The position numbers were made by a program, and so were the translations under genes. Shown piece by piece: positions 8,191 through 17,134 of a DNA stretch of 64,000 nt. Below the pieces are notes generated by a model that was given only the letters and a program-made list of their open reading frames with translations, made no database searches and had not been told where the DNA came from. The DNA comes from Flavobacteriaceae bacterium (GTDB lineage Bacteria > Bacteroidota > Bacteroidia > Flavobacteriales > Flavobacteriaceae): positions 1 through 64,000 of the forward strand of contig JAURNV010000029.1 in the NCBI GenBank assembly GCA_030830005.1, written 5' to 3'. The number at the start of each line of letters is the position of its first letter. Within the stretch, counting starts at the first letter, position 1.

Positions 8191-9924
8191 ATGGGTGAAT
8201 TTGTTGTATCTGCCTTAAAGTATAGGCCGCAAACTTTTGCGGATGTTGTGGGGCAACAGGCCATCACACAAACCCTGCAAAATGCCATTGATTTAGGGAA
8301 AATTGCAAAAGCGATGCTGTTTTGTGGACCTCGCGGAGTTGGAAAAACTACTTGTGCACGAATATTTGCAAAAAAAATCAATAGTATAGGCACGGCTGTT
8401 GACCCTGATGAAGATTTTGCTTTTAACGTTTTTGAACTCGATGCTGCCTCTAATAATTCTGTTGCAGATATTAGAAATCTAATTGAACAAGTACGTATTC
8501 CGCCTCAAAAGGGCAGTTATAAAGTATACATAATCGATGAGGTTCACATGCTTAGCTCAGCAGCTTTTAACGCCTTTTTAAAAACTCTTGAAGAGCCACC
8601 ACAACATGCCATTTTTATCTTGGCAACAACAGAAAAACAAAAAATTATTCCAACCATTTTGTCTCGCTGTCAGATTTTTGACTTTAGACGTATTAGTATT
8701 AAAGATGCGCAAGACTATTTGGCTACCATTGCTCAACGCGAGGGAGTATCTGCCGAAGGCGATGCCTTGCATTTAATTGCCCAAAAAGCAGATGGTGCAA
8801 TGCGAGATGCTCTTTCAATTTTTGATCGAATGGTAAATTATTCAGGAACTGAACTCACAGCCAAACATGTATCGTTAAATCTTAACATTCTCAACCATGA
8901 TAGTTATCTGGAAATAACAGAAATGTTAAAAATGGGCGATTTACACAATGTCGTTTTAAAATTTAACTCACTTATTGATTTGGGCTTTGATGGGTATCAT
9001 TTTATAAATGGATTGTCAAAACATTTTCGGGATTTGCTTATGTGTCAAAACGAAGGTACATCATCACTTTTAGAACTTGGACAGGAAACAGAAGCAAAAT
9101 TTCATGAGCAAGCAAAATCCATTACGGCTACTTTTTTACTTGAGGCAATGGAGCTTACAAACACCTATGCGTTACAGTATAAAAACAGTTTAAATCCGCA
9201 CTTACAGGTTGAGTTGTGTTTGATGCAAATAGCATCACTTAAGGAAGGTGAAAAAAAAAAGTCTGAGCCCTATATAAAACCAAATAATAACAATAATTCC
9301 AGTGTTACAGCAGAAGAAAAAAAAGAGTCAGCTCCTGCTGTTAAATCAAAAAATCATGTGCACGATGAGAGTAAAGAAGTAGCAGAAAAGAAATTACTTA
9401 GTGACGAACAAACCAATGTGCCCATACAAATTACCGAAGAACCCATTCAACTAGATTTAGCTTCTCAAGGAGTTTCAGGTTTTTCGATTTCGAGCTTGCG
9501 CATTCAGAAAGAGCATCAAAAAAAAGCAGAAAAAATACCGGATGAGTCATCAGTAAATGAACAAGAAGTGACCCAAGAAAACATTGACTCTTGTTGGGAA
9601 ACTTACACAAATAAAATGGTTGAAATCGGGGCGCGAAACATGGTAGCCTTATTGCAATTAGATGTGCCCAGACTTAAAAATAAACACGAAATTCATTTAA
9701 CACTTCCAAACAACACCAATCGTGTAGAATTAGAAAAACAAAGTGGAAGTTTACTTAACTATCTTAGAGAAACATTAGAAAATGACCATCTATCGCTGAA
9801 AATTCATGTAGATGCTAAAGAAGAAAAAAAGTTCATATACACAGCAGAAGACAAATACCAGGAATTGGTTCAAAAAAACCCCCTTTTAGAAACATTCAAA
9901 AAGAATTTTAACCTAGAGTATTAA
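8191..9924 (+). CDS. dnaX: DNA polymerase III subunit gamma/tau
   Basis: This 577-residue AAA+ clamp-loader subunit helps load the beta clamp and organise the replisome. Walker A GPRGVGKT is at residues 46-53, Walker B is YIIDEVHML (about residue 115), and the sensor region contains ILATTEKQKIIPTILSRCQ. After the AAA+ and collar domains (to about 370) comes a low-complexity K/E/S-rich linker and a tau-like C-terminal domain. The usual cysteine zinc module after Walker A is missing: AKKINSIGTAVDPDEDFAFN replaces it. The reading frame is open up to 8047, but that extension is antisense to the conserved 5' part of RNase P RNA, so ATG 8191 is the true start. It converges on ppx with a 4-nt overlap. 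Confidence 0.94.
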   Translation: MGEFVVSALKYRPQTFADVVGQQAITQTLQNAIDLGKIAKAMLFCGPRGVGKTTCARIFAKKINSIGTAVDPDEDFAFNVFELDAASNNSVADIRNLIEQVRIPPQKGSYKVYIIDEVHMLSSAAFNAFLKTLEEPPQHAIFILATTEKQKIIPTILSRCQIFDFRRISIKDAQDYLATIAQREGVSAEGDALHLIAQKADGAMRDALSIFDRMVNYSGTELTAKHVSLNLNILNHDSYLEITEMLKMGDLHNVVLKFNSLIDLGFDGYHFINGLSKHFRDLLMCQNEGTSSLLELGQETEAKFHEQAKSITATFLLEAMELTNTYALQYKNSLNPHLQVELCLMQIASLKEGEKKKSEPYIKPNNNNNSSVTAEEKKESAPAVKSKNHVHDESKEVAEKKLLSDEQTNVPIQITEEPIQLDLASQGVSGFSISSLRIQKEHQKKAEKIPDESSVNEQEVTQENIDSCWETYTNKMVEIGARNMVALLQLDVPRLKNKHEIHLTLPNNTNRVELEKQSGSLLNYLRETLENDHLSLKIHVDAKEEKKFIYTAEDKYQELVQKNPLLETFKKNFNLEY

Positions 9925-10808
9925 TGTAGTTCTTGGTAAAGAAGCTTTACCATTCCATCGGCAAGACCTACTTTGGGAACAAATATTTTATTGGCTCTGC
10001 TATATTTCATAGCAAGCAAATAAATTTGAACCGCAGGAACAATTACATCGGCTCTATCGGGGTTTAAGCGCAAATCAATTAACAGCTCTTTTTGCGTTCT
10101 GTTTTTTAGGAATTGGTACTGCTCAGAAAGTAGCATATACGAAATGGGTTTCCCTATTTTCTTTCCTATCATTTTAAAAACTTTATTTATGGTTCCTCCA
10201 GAACCCACTGCAGAAATTTCATCAATTGAATTTGTATTTTTCTCAATCCAATTTTTGTAGTTTTCTAGCTCACTGTCTTTCACCATATTACTCAATAATC
10301 GAACTGTGCCAATTTTAAATGACTTGGAAGCAATAGTTTTTCCTTGCTGCATTATAGTAAGCTCTGTACTACCTCCACCAACATCGATAAATAAATAGGA
10401 TTTATGAGGCTTCATGACTTCATACAAATCGGTCATGGCAATAATTTTCGCTTCACGTTTACCGTCAATTAACTCAACAGTCACTTCGGCTTCTTTGCGA
10501 ATACGGTCGATGAGTTCTCTACCGTTTTTTGCCTCGCGCAATGCAGAAGTCGCACAAGCCATATAATGTGAAACACCATGCACTTCCATTAGCATTTTAA
10601 ATGAATGCATGGCGTGGATTAAACGTTGTTGATTTGACATTCCTATGGAACCGTGGGTAAAAGTATCTTGTCCCAAACGAATGGGCACTCTAATAATGGC
10701 ATTTTTAGTAAAAAGAGTGGGTTTATTTTTTCGCTCAATAACGTTAGAAACAAGCAAACGCACCGCATTTGAACCGATATCTATAGCAGCGTATTTGGAT
10801 AACCTCAT
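9921..10808 (-). CDS. ppx: Ppx/GppA family exopolyphosphatase
   Basis: A 295-residue member of the actin-like ASKHA fold. The phosphate-1 motif AAIDIGSNAVRLLV is at residues 7-20 and the phosphate-2 motif YLFIDVGGGSTEL at about 138-150. It has only the two N-terminal domains; the C-terminal HD-like domain of E. coli Ppx (513 residues) is absent. It probably removes terminal phosphate from polyphosphate or (p)ppGpp-type nucleotides. It overlaps the end of ppk1 by 4 nt, so the synthesising and degrading enzymes are made from one transcript. Distinguishing Ppx from GppA by sequence alone is not safe; the pairing with ppk1 favours Ppx. Confidence 0.88.
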   Translation of the reverse strand: MRLSKYAAIDIGSNAVRLLVSNVIERKNKPTLFTKNAIIRVPIRLGQDTFTHGSIGMSNQQRLIHAMHSFKMLMEVHGVSHYMACATSALREAKNGRELIDRIRKEAEVTVELIDGKREAKIIAMTDLYEVMKPHKSYLFIDVGGGSTELTIMQQGKTIASKSFKIGTVRLLSNMVKDSELENYKNWIEKNTNSIDEISAVGSGGTINKVFKMIGKKIGKPISYMLLSEQYQFLKNRTQKELLIDLRLNPDRADVIVPAVQIYLLAMKYSRANKIFVPKVGLADGMVKLLYQELH

Positions 10809-12853
10809 TGATTCTCAACTTTATTTTGATAATAGGTATACATCTCTATTTGTGATTGAAATGGTTTCGCCTGATTCGTACGATAAACAGGTTTTGTATC
10901 AACATTAACCCATCTAGATTTCACATTGTCATTCCAGCTTATTTCAAAAGTATCAACTAATTCTTGTTGAATGTCTTTGTCATAAATTGGACAAGAAACC
11001 TCAACACGATTATCTAAGTTACGGGTCATCATATCAGATGATGAAATAAAAATATCTCTGTTTCCATCATTCTCAAAAATGATCATTCTTGGATGCTCCA
11101 AAAAACGATCCACTACACTAATCACTTCAATGTTTTCACTAAACCCTTTAACGCCTGGCACCAAACAACATATACCTCGAACAATCATTTGAATGCGCAC
11201 TCCTTCCTGACTTGCATGATACAACCTCTTTACCATTTCAAAATTGGTTAAGTTGTTTATTTTAATACGAATCAATGCTTGCTTTCCTTGCTTGGCATGT
11301 TCTATCTCTCTGTTTATGCGCTGTTTAAGACCGCTATATGTAGTAAAAGGAGAAATCAAAAGATGTTTATGCGAAGGTACCTTAAAGCTTGTTTCCAAAA
11401 AGGTAAAAACACGATTAACTTCTTTTAAAATTTTCTGATCGGATGTAAACAGCGTGAAATCTGTATAAATTCTAGCTGTAGATTCGTTAAAATTTCCAGT
11501 ACTTACAAATCCATATCGTTTAATTTTATTTTTCTCTTTACGATGAATAAGGCATATTTTAGAATGAACTTTAAGTTTAGGAATACCAAAAACAAGATGT
11601 ACTCCCTCGTTCTTTAACATTTCTGCATAGTGAATATTTGCTGCCTCATCAAATCTGGCTTGGAGTTCTATTTGTACAGTTATGCGCTTTCCGTTTCGTG
11701 CCGCTTGAATCAGTGCGTTTACAACTTGGGAATCATTAGACAACCTATAAATAGTTATAAATATACTTTTAACGTTGGGGTCTAAAGCAGCTTCGCGTAA
11801 AAAATTAATGGTGTATGCATAAGTATGATAAGGTGTGTATTGAAGAAAATCTTTTTTACTAATCTGATCAAGTAAACTTGTTTGAAGAGAAAAACCCGAA
11901 ATGGGTAATGGTGACATGTTGTTGTAGAGCAAGTCTGTACGTCCAAGACTCGGGAATTTCATATAATCCCGACGGTTGTGGTAACGGCCACCAGGAATAA
12001 TACTATCGTGAGAACCTATTTCAAATTTATCAAGAAGTAATTCGAGAGTGTCTTTTTCAATATTGCTATCATAAACAAATCGAACAGGATCTCCATCAAT
12101 ACGCTCACGAACACTTGAGGCAACTTTTTCAATGTAGCTTTTGTTAATATCATCATCAAAATCCAACTCCGCATCAGGCGTAAATTTCACCATGTGAGCA
12201 GTAATCGAAATTGGTGAAAACATGGAAAATATATATTTCATCTGGTGCCTAATAATATCATCCAGAAGCATTATATATTGTTTATTACCTCTTGGGGGCA
12301 GCACTACAATTCGATCTAAATGTGTAGGAAACTGAATAAGAGCAAACAATGGAGCGGCTCCATCCTTTTGTGTCATACGGACACTCAAAAACACATTACT
12401 CCCCTTAATTTTGGGCATACGTGTGTCTTCATTTATCAAGACTGTTAAAAGCGAAGGACTCACTTTTTCTTTAAAGTACTGGTGAACAAACAATGTGTAA
12501 TCGTCATCCAAAGCGTGTTCATCTAAGACAAAAATCTGCTCCTTTTTGAGTTCTTCTGTTAAGTGCTGTATCGTAGCAAAACTCTCATCTTGGAGTTCTA
12601 TGGTTTTTTGAGTGATCTCATGAAGCAATTGCTCCGCTTTTTGAGCTTCAGCAGAAGGATTTTCAGCCTCCACTTGAGCAATACGCTTCACCGTTGCATA
12701 ACGTACTTTGTAAAACTCATCCAAATTATTAGAAAATATCCCAATAAAGCGAATACGCTCAATAAGGGGCACTCGTGTATCTTGTGCCTCTTGAAGCACG
12801 CGACGGTTAAAATCTAACCAACTGAGTTCACGATTTACAAAAGGAAATTCCAA
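10805..12853 (-). CDS. ppk1: Polyphosphate kinase 1
   Basis: A 682-residue enzyme that reversibly polymerises the gamma-phosphate of ATP into inorganic polyphosphate. The N-domain begins FVNRELSWLDFNRRVLQEA, typical of Ppk1. The phospholipase-D-like catalytic domains carry KLKVHSKICLI, whose His is the expected phosphorylated residue, and FVSTGNFNE. The second half contains RDIFISSSDMMTRNLDNRVEV. The length is that of the family (about 690). It starts one base after the SixA-like gene ends and runs into ppx, forming a three-gene polyphosphate unit. Ppk1 is usually peripheral to the membrane. Confidence 0.95.
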   Translation of the reverse strand: MEFPFVNRELSWLDFNRRVLQEAQDTRVPLIERIRFIGIFSNNLDEFYKVRYATVKRIAQVEAENPSAEAQKAEQLLHEITQKTIELQDESFATIQHLTEELKKEQIFVLDEHALDDDYTLFVHQYFKEKVSPSLLTVLINEDTRMPKIKGSNVFLSVRMTQKDGAAPLFALIQFPTHLDRIVVLPPRGNKQYIMLLDDIIRHQMKYIFSMFSPISITAHMVKFTPDAELDFDDDINKSYIEKVASSVRERIDGDPVRFVYDSNIEKDTLELLLDKFEIGSHDSIIPGGRYHNRRDYMKFPSLGRTDLLYNNMSPLPISGFSLQTSLLDQISKKDFLQYTPYHTYAYTINFLREAALDPNVKSIFITIYRLSNDSQVVNALIQAARNGKRITVQIELQARFDEAANIHYAEMLKNEGVHLVFGIPKLKVHSKICLIHRKEKNKIKRYGFVSTGNFNESTARIYTDFTLFTSDQKILKEVNRVFTFLETSFKVPSHKHLLISPFTTYSGLKQRINREIEHAKQGKQALIRIKINNLTNFEMVKRLYHASQEGVRIQMIVRGICCLVPGVKGFSENIEVISVVDRFLEHPRMIIFENDGNRDIFISSSDMMTRNLDNRVEVSCPIYDKDIQQELVDTFEISWNDNVKSRWVNVDTKPVYRTNQAKPFQSQIEMYTYYQNKVENQ

Positions 12854-12854
12854 G

Positions 12855-13337
12855 CTATATTAACATTTTAGGAAAAAAGAACGCTGCAGTTCCTGTTTTA
12901 ATTGATGACCACAAAGATACATCAAAGCTAAAAATGACAGCACCTGATGTTGGAATGTTATCGCCCGAAAAGCCTCCAATGCTATTTGCTAAAGCTGTAC
13001 ATGCATGATTATGACCAAATGTCATTATAACATTTTGTTCATCCGGAAGACAGCGAACAAACTCCAATACTTCTTCACCACTAAAATCATATAACATTTT
13101 ACTGAAAGAAAGTTTATGCAGAGACAGTTCCAATTCTTTAATAACAATAAGGGCTGTATGGGAAGCTCGTACAGCAGGACTGCTATAAGCTGCATCAACA
13201 GCAAGCTTTTTGGAAGCCAAAAATGCTCCCATTTGATGGGCATCAGCTATGCCACGTGCATTTAATGGACGATCTGCATCAGACACGTTTAACTCCCATG
13301 ACGACTTTCCGTGGCGCATCATAATCCAAGTTTTCAT
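12855..13337 (-). CDS. SixA-like histidine phosphatase
   Basis: A 160-residue protein of the histidine phosphatase superfamily. The RHG motif MMRHGKSSWE lies at residues 6-15, with the phosphorylated His at 9. A second active-site His is in TFGHNHACTALANSIGG (about residue 118). The size matches SixA, which dephosphorylates phosphohistidine in HPt domains, but small RHG proteins have many substrates. It heads the transcript with ppk1 and ppx. Because Ppk1 works through a phosphohistidine, an action on polyphosphate metabolism is an attractive but untested inference. Confidence 0.85.
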   Translation of the reverse strand: MKTWIMMRHGKSSWELNVSDADRPLNARGIADAHQMGAFLASKKLAVDAAYSSPAVRASHTALIVIKELELSLHKLSFSKMLYDFSGEEVLEFVRCLPDEQNVIMTFGHNHACTALANSIGGFSGDNIPTSGAVIFSFDVSLWSSIKTGTAAFFFPKMLI

Positions 13338-13354
13338 ATAATTTTAGCTTTTCA

Positions 13355-14002
13355 CTATGGCGCCAAACGCTGACGTATCCATGAATTATTTTCCCCTTTA
13401 GTGTAAACAATGCGATCGTGAAGACGATTTGGTCTGCCTTGCCAAAACTCTATTCGTTCTGGAAGCACGGCAATACCTCCCCAATACTTTGGGCGTGGAA
13501 TACTTTTCCCCTCAAATTTATGGTTGAGAATTTCAAGTTTTTTTTCTAAAAACTCTCTGGAATCAATAGGTTCGCTTTGAGGAGAAACATGAGCACCCAA
13601 TTGACTTCCTCGTGGTCGAGAAGCAAAATAAGCATCTGATGTAGACGCATCGGTTTTTTGAGCTACTCCTGAAATCAGTACTTGACGTTCTAAATTGGGC
13701 CAAAAAAAAGATAAACTCACATTTGATTTGGCAAACATTGCCTTGGACTTATCACTGTTATAATTAGTGTAAAAAACAAAGTTTTCATTCAATAGGTCTT
13801 TCAAAAGCACTACCCTAGCCCGTACAATTCCATTAACATCTACCGTACTAAGTGTCATGGCATTTACCTCGTCAACACTACCTGCAAGGGAAACCTCATC
13901 AAACCACTGTGTGAACAATTCCAATGGGGAGTCAGGTGCCTTATCCTCAGTAAGTGTTTTTATGTTATAATTTTTTCGCAATTGTCCAAGATGCCTTTTC
14001 AT
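13355..14002 (-). CDS. pdxH: Pyridoxamine 5'-phosphate oxidase
   Basis: A 215-residue FMN flavoprotein that oxidises pyridoxamine- or pyridoxine-5'-phosphate to pyridoxal phosphate. Features are PLELFTQWFDEV at the N-terminus, then GIVRARVVLLKD, FVFYTNYNSDKSKAM (FMN phosphate site) and SFFWPNLERQVLISG. The C-terminal dimer segment is EFWQGRPNRLHDRIVY with the conserved RPNRLHDR. ATG at 14002 gives the family length; a TTG at 14017 would add five residues. It lies 21 nt after ribonuclease Z and probably shares its transcript. PLP-dependent enzymes are encoded nearby (18118-20489), but no functional link is shown. Confidence 0.94.
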   Translation of the reverse strand: MKRHLGQLRKNYNIKTLTEDKAPDSPLELFTQWFDEVSLAGSVDEVNAMTLSTVDVNGIVRARVVLLKDLLNENFVFYTNYNSDKSKAMFAKSNVSLSFFWPNLERQVLISGVAQKTDASTSDAYFASRPRGSQLGAHVSPQSEPIDSREFLEKKLEILNHKFEGKSIPRPKYWGGIAVLPERIEFWQGRPNRLHDRIVYTKGENNSWIRQRLAP

Positions 14003-14023
14003 ACTATAAAGGTACAAATAACC

Positions 14024-14923
14024 TTATGAAATAACGGCGCCGTCATTTGTCAAAGTAACATTAGGAAAAATCTCTTCTGCCTCTTTAAGAAATTGGTTAC
14101 GATCTTTGTATCGGGAAGAATAATGACCTAAAAGTAAACGTCCCACTTGGGCATCACGAGCTATAGTAGCTGCTTCTTTTGCAGTACTGTGTTGAGTTTG
14201 TTGTGCTAGGGCCTTATGCTGCTCCAAGAAAGTAGCTTCATGATAAAGCCAATCAACTCCTTTTATAAATGGAACAATTAAAGGGTGATAAGCCGTATCA
14301 CTGCAAAAGGCATATTTTTTTGGTGGATGTGGATCAAAAGTCACCTCATCATTTTTAACTAGAACATCACCAACCTGAATATCCTGGCCTAATTGCAACA
14401 ATTTAAATTGACTTTTATCAATCCCTGACTTAAGTGCAGCATCGTTGTTTATTCTACGGAAACCTTCCTTTTCAGTAAACAAAAACCCATTTGTATAAAC
14501 ACGGTGTTTTAAGGGGATAGTATACACACTAACGCTATCATCTTCAAAAACACAAACCGATTCTCCACTTTGTAATTCATGAAAGTATAACTGATAGTTT
14601 GTCCAAGAATTCGCAAGTTTCAGCAATAAAGTAAGGGCCTCTTTTATACCTTTTGGTCCATAAATATGCAAAGGGGCCTCACGCCCCAATAACCTAAAAG
14701 ATGAAACCAGCCCTGGAAGTCCATAAAAATGATCTCCATGAAGATGGGAAATAAAGATGTGCTTGATATGCACAAAAGAAACTTTAGCTATACGAAGTTG
14801 AACCTGAGTACCTTCTCCACAATCAATAAGAAAACGATGACCCTTTATGTCAAGAAGCTGGGCAGTAGGATTTTTATTTTCGTGAGGTGTTGCAGAATGA
14901 CAGCCTAAAATAGTTAGTTTCAT
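14024..14923 (-). CDS. rnz: Ribonuclease Z
   Basis: A 299-residue metallo-beta-lactamase-fold endonuclease that matures tRNA 3' ends. The zinc motif HLHGDH is at residues 60-65, preceded by FLIDCGEGTQVQLR. A GPKGIKEALTLLL segment fits the flexible exosite arm of tRNase Z, FCSDTAYHP supplies a bridging Asp, and LLGHYSSRY carries the late His. The length is right for the short bacterial form. It is relevant that the tRNAs at 1-110 lack an encoded CCA, the type of precursor this enzyme cuts. Its start overlaps the STAS-like gene by one base. Confidence 0.93.
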   Translation of the reverse strand: MKLTILGCHSATPHENKNPTAQLLDIKGHRFLIDCGEGTQVQLRIAKVSFVHIKHIFISHLHGDHFYGLPGLVSSFRLLGREAPLHIYGPKGIKEALTLLLKLANSWTNYQLYFHELQSGESVCVFEDDSVSVYTIPLKHRVYTNGFLFTEKEGFRRINNDAALKSGIDKSQFKLLQLGQDIQVGDVLVKNDEVTFDPHPPKKYAFCSDTAYHPLIVPFIKGVDWLYHEATFLEQHKALAQQTQHSTAKEAATIARDAQVGRLLLGHYSSRYKDRNQFLKEAEEIFPNVTLTNDGAVIS

Positions 14924-15264
14924 CAGTAACCCAAATCACGTTCAATTTCTTCCATATCAATTAAATCCAAGGCTTCCTGGAGTGTTGGTGCTATAGAAAT
15001 ACCTTCAGGAAGGTCATCAATATTCATAGTGCCCACTACCAAAACAAATGATTTATTTACCTTCTCTTTATTATATATACTCAACTCCGAAAACTCTAAT
15101 ATATGATTTGTTTGAAGTTTGACAACAGAAGAAAAATCCACAACAATATTTTGGTTTTCCATATTTTTATAATGCCCCTTAATAAGGTTTCTAAAATCTA
15201 CACCAATGGGGTCATTTATTTCCCACAAAAAAATAGTTGTTTGTTCTTTTTGGCTGATTTGCAT
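14923..15264 (-). CDS. Small STAS-like protein
   Basis: A 113-residue protein with no signal peptide or membrane span. The middle contains NIVVDFSSVVKLQTNHILEFSEL, and near it FVLVVGTMNIDDLPEGISIAPTLQEALDLI. Alternating strands and helices, with a conserved Asp-Phe-Ser at the point where anti-anti-sigma factors are phosphorylated, suggest a STAS fold. The final DLIDMEEIERDLGY is typical of flavobacterial proteins found upstream of rnz. No sigma or anti-sigma gene is adjacent. Function unknown; assignment to STAS is moderate. Confidence 0.6.
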   Translation of the reverse strand: MQISQKEQTTIFLWEINDPIGVDFRNLIKGHYKNMENQNIVVDFSSVVKLQTNHILEFSELSIYNKEKVNKSFVLVVGTMNIDDLPEGISIAPTLQEALDLIDMEEIERDLGY

Positions 15265-15267
15265 AAT

Positions 15268-16191
15268 CTACTTTTTAGATGCTAGCAAATATAACACTGC
15301 CATCCGAACGGCTACACCATTTTCAACTTGATCTAGAATTATGGCTTGATTTGAATCAACCACTTCACTTGAAAGTTCTACGCCGCGATTGATCGGCCCA
15401 GGATGCATAATCACTATTTCTTTATCGAGTTTCTCAAGCATTGGCTTTGTAATCCCGTAGAAGGCTGCATATTCTCGATTAGAAGGAAAATAACTCGCTG
15501 ACATTCGCTCAAATTGTACACGAAGTACATTTGCAACATCACACCATTGAAGAGCTTTTGTTACATCAGTTTCTACTGCCACACCTAGACTCGATATGTG
15601 TTTTGGAATAAGGGTCGAGGGACCACAAACACAAACTTCGGCACCAAGTTTTTGAAGAGCAAAAATATTTGACAATGCTACTCTTGAATGCAATATATCT
15701 CCAATTATTGCTACTTTTTTTCCAGCAACAGCGCCAAGCTTATCTTGAATGGAAAATGCATCTAGCAAGGCCTGTGTGGGATGTTCGTGTGCTCCATCAC
15801 CAGCATTTATAATTGCAGCGTCAACATGTTGTGCAAGAAAGCTGGCTGCCCCTGCACTCTCATGCCTAATGACTACCATATCGACTTTCATAGACAAAAT
15901 ATTATTTACCGTATCAATTAAGGTTTCTCCTTTTTTGAGAGATGACATGGAGGCTGCAAAATTGATAACATCTGCAGAGAGACGTTTTTGAGCAAGTTCA
16001 AATGACAGTTTAGTTCGTGTGCTATTCTCAAAGAAAAGGTTAGCTATAGTAATGTCTCGCAATGAAGGTACTTTTTTAATGGGGCGATTGATAACTTCTT
16101 TGAATTGTGCGGCAGTTTCAAAAATGAGGTGAATGTCTTTTTCTGTTAGGTATTTGATGCCCAGTAAGTGTTTAACGCTTAGCTCACTCAT
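15268..16191 (-). CDS. pyrB: Aspartate carbamoyltransferase catalytic subunit
   Basis: A 307-residue enzyme that joins carbamoyl phosphate and aspartate in the first committed step of UMP synthesis. The carbamoyl-phosphate loop FFENSTRTKLSFE is at about residues 53-65. An 80s loop segment has KKGETLIDTV, HPTQALLDAFSI follows near 137, and HPGPINRGVEL lies near 268. No regulatory subunit gene (pyrI) is beside it, so it is likely of the unregulated or PyrR-controlled kind. pyrR sits immediately upstream with one base between, which fits UMP-dependent control of this operon. Confidence 0.95.
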   Translation of the reverse strand: MSELSVKHLLGIKYLTEKDIHLIFETAAQFKEVINRPIKKVPSLRDITIANLFFENSTRTKLSFELAQKRLSADVINFAASMSSLKKGETLIDTVNNILSMKVDMVVIRHESAGAASFLAQHVDAAIINAGDGAHEHPTQALLDAFSIQDKLGAVAGKKVAIIGDILHSRVALSNIFALQKLGAEVCVCGPSTLIPKHISSLGVAVETDVTKALQWCDVANVLRVQFERMSASYFPSNREYAAFYGITKPMLEKLDKEIVIMHPGPINRGVELSSEVVDSNQAIILDQVENGVAVRMAVLYLLASKK

Positions 16192-16192
16192 A

Positions 16193-16732
16193 TTATTTAT
16201 TTACAAGATATACTGCATCTTCATTATCTTCTTCCTGCCAACACACTATTACGTGTTCATTTTGTATTGCATCAACCTGTCGACCACAGTAATCTGGTTG
16301 AATGGGCAGGTGTCGTGAAAATCTACGATCAATTAACGTAAGAAGTTGTATTTCTTTAGGACGACCATAAGAGTCAATAGCTGTAAGAGCGGCTCGAATA
16401 CTCCGTCCAGTGAAAAGCACATCATCAATTAGGACAATGCGTTTCCCCTCTACACCTACTTCCATACTATTGTCGTTTGCACTCAAAACCTTATCCCCTC
16501 TACGGAAATCATCTCTAAAAAAAGTGATGTCAAGTTTACATAACTGTGCATTAGCCACCTTATACTCATGTCTTAAAATATGTAAGAGACGCTCGGCAAG
16601 ACGCACACCTCGTGGTTGAAGACCAACTAAAAGCGTTTGGGCAAAATCGCCGTGGGTTTCTTTAAGTTGACAAGCTAAACGAAAAAGGATGATGTGGAGG
16701 TCTTCGGTACTTAGTAGTAGCTTTTGGCTCAT
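16193..16732 (-). CDS. pyrR: Bifunctional pyr operon regulator / uracil phosphoribosyltransferase PyrR
   Basis: A 179-residue type I phosphoribosyltransferase. The PRPP loop VLIDDVLFTGRSIRAALTA is at about residues 96-114, and VGLQPRGVRLAERL near residue 35 is the PyrR/hypoxanthine-type hood segment. The length and the immediate position before pyrB point to PyrR. In Firmicutes PyrR binds UMP and the pyr leader RNA to cause attenuation. I do not see a convincing anti-terminator/terminator pair in the short leader here, so the regulatory role in this organism is uncertain. Confidence 0.9.
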   Translation of the reverse strand: MSQKLLLSTEDLHIILFRLACQLKETHGDFAQTLLVGLQPRGVRLAERLLHILRHEYKVANAQLCKLDITFFRDDFRRGDKVLSANDNSMEVGVEGKRIVLIDDVLFTGRSIRAALTAIDSYGRPKEIQLLTLIDRRFSRHLPIQPDYCGRQVDAIQNEHVIVCWQEEDNEDAVYLVNK

Positions 16733-16745
16733 CCCAAAATTTTTA

Positions 16746-16753
16746 CAAAAATA
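16746..16753 (-). promoter_or_regulatory. -7 element of the pyrR-pyrB promoter
   Basis: The minus strand reads TATTTTTG, an exact TAnnTTTG match, 13 bases before the pyrR start codon. No TTG is seen at the usual -33 distance. The leader would be under 15 nt, leaving no room for a classical PyrR attenuator upstream of pyrR. Confidence 0.5.
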
Positions 16754-16782
16754 GAAAAAATTGATGGTTTTTAACGTTTTAC

Positions 16783-16810
16783 TTGCATTTGAAAAAAATA
16801 CATACTTTTG
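16783..16810 (+). promoter_or_regulatory. Promoter of the small membrane protein gene at 16833
   Basis: TTG at 16783-16785, a 17-base spacer and TACTTTTG at 16803-16810, a full match to the Bacteroidota consensus. The start codon follows 22 bases after the -7 element. It is divergent from the pyrR promoter. Confidence 0.65.
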
Positions 16811-16832
16811 AATTACCTTAAATCTTACAATT

Positions 16833-17111
16833 ATGCTTTCAAAAACCTATCGTTATTTTGCCGGAAGTTACTTCCAACTTATCCCTCTTACAATTATATT
16901 TCAAGCCTGTATTAGCTCTATTATCGTTTATTTTTTGTTGCAAGGAAGGCCCACATGGTGGGACATGATTCAACTACTAGTTTGTATTGCGGCAACAACG
17001 ATGTATTTGGGTGCCATTTTAGCTCAAATTCATGTCAGAATAGTATTTAACATTTTCATTTTAAGCTTAGTCGCTAACACTCTTTTACTTGTATTGCAAT
17101 TAGTTAATTGA
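16833..17111 (+). CDS. Small integral membrane protein, unknown function
   Basis: A 92-residue protein that I do not recognise. Three hydrophobic segments can be seen at about residues 15-36, 43-63 and 66-90, with short polar links (LQGRPTWWDM, HVR). That predicts a three-span inner-membrane protein with almost no soluble part. It has a good promoter (16783-16810), which supports a real gene. Its stop overlaps an in-frame TTG of the next gene's frame, and the asparaginase-like gene follows after 23 bases, so the two may be co-transcribed. Confidence 0.6.
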   Translation: MLSKTYRYFAGSYFQLIPLTIIFQACISSIIVYFLLQGRPTWWDMIQLLVCIAATTMYLGAILAQIHVRIVFNIFILSLVANTLLLVLQLVN

Positions 17112-17134
17112 ATTTTAATACTTTAGTAGAAGTT

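Noticed and set aside
16733-16745. A PyrR-type attenuator in the leader of pyrR
   Set aside because: The leader is under 15 nt if the -7 element at 16746-16753 is right, and no anti-terminator/terminator pair is visible.
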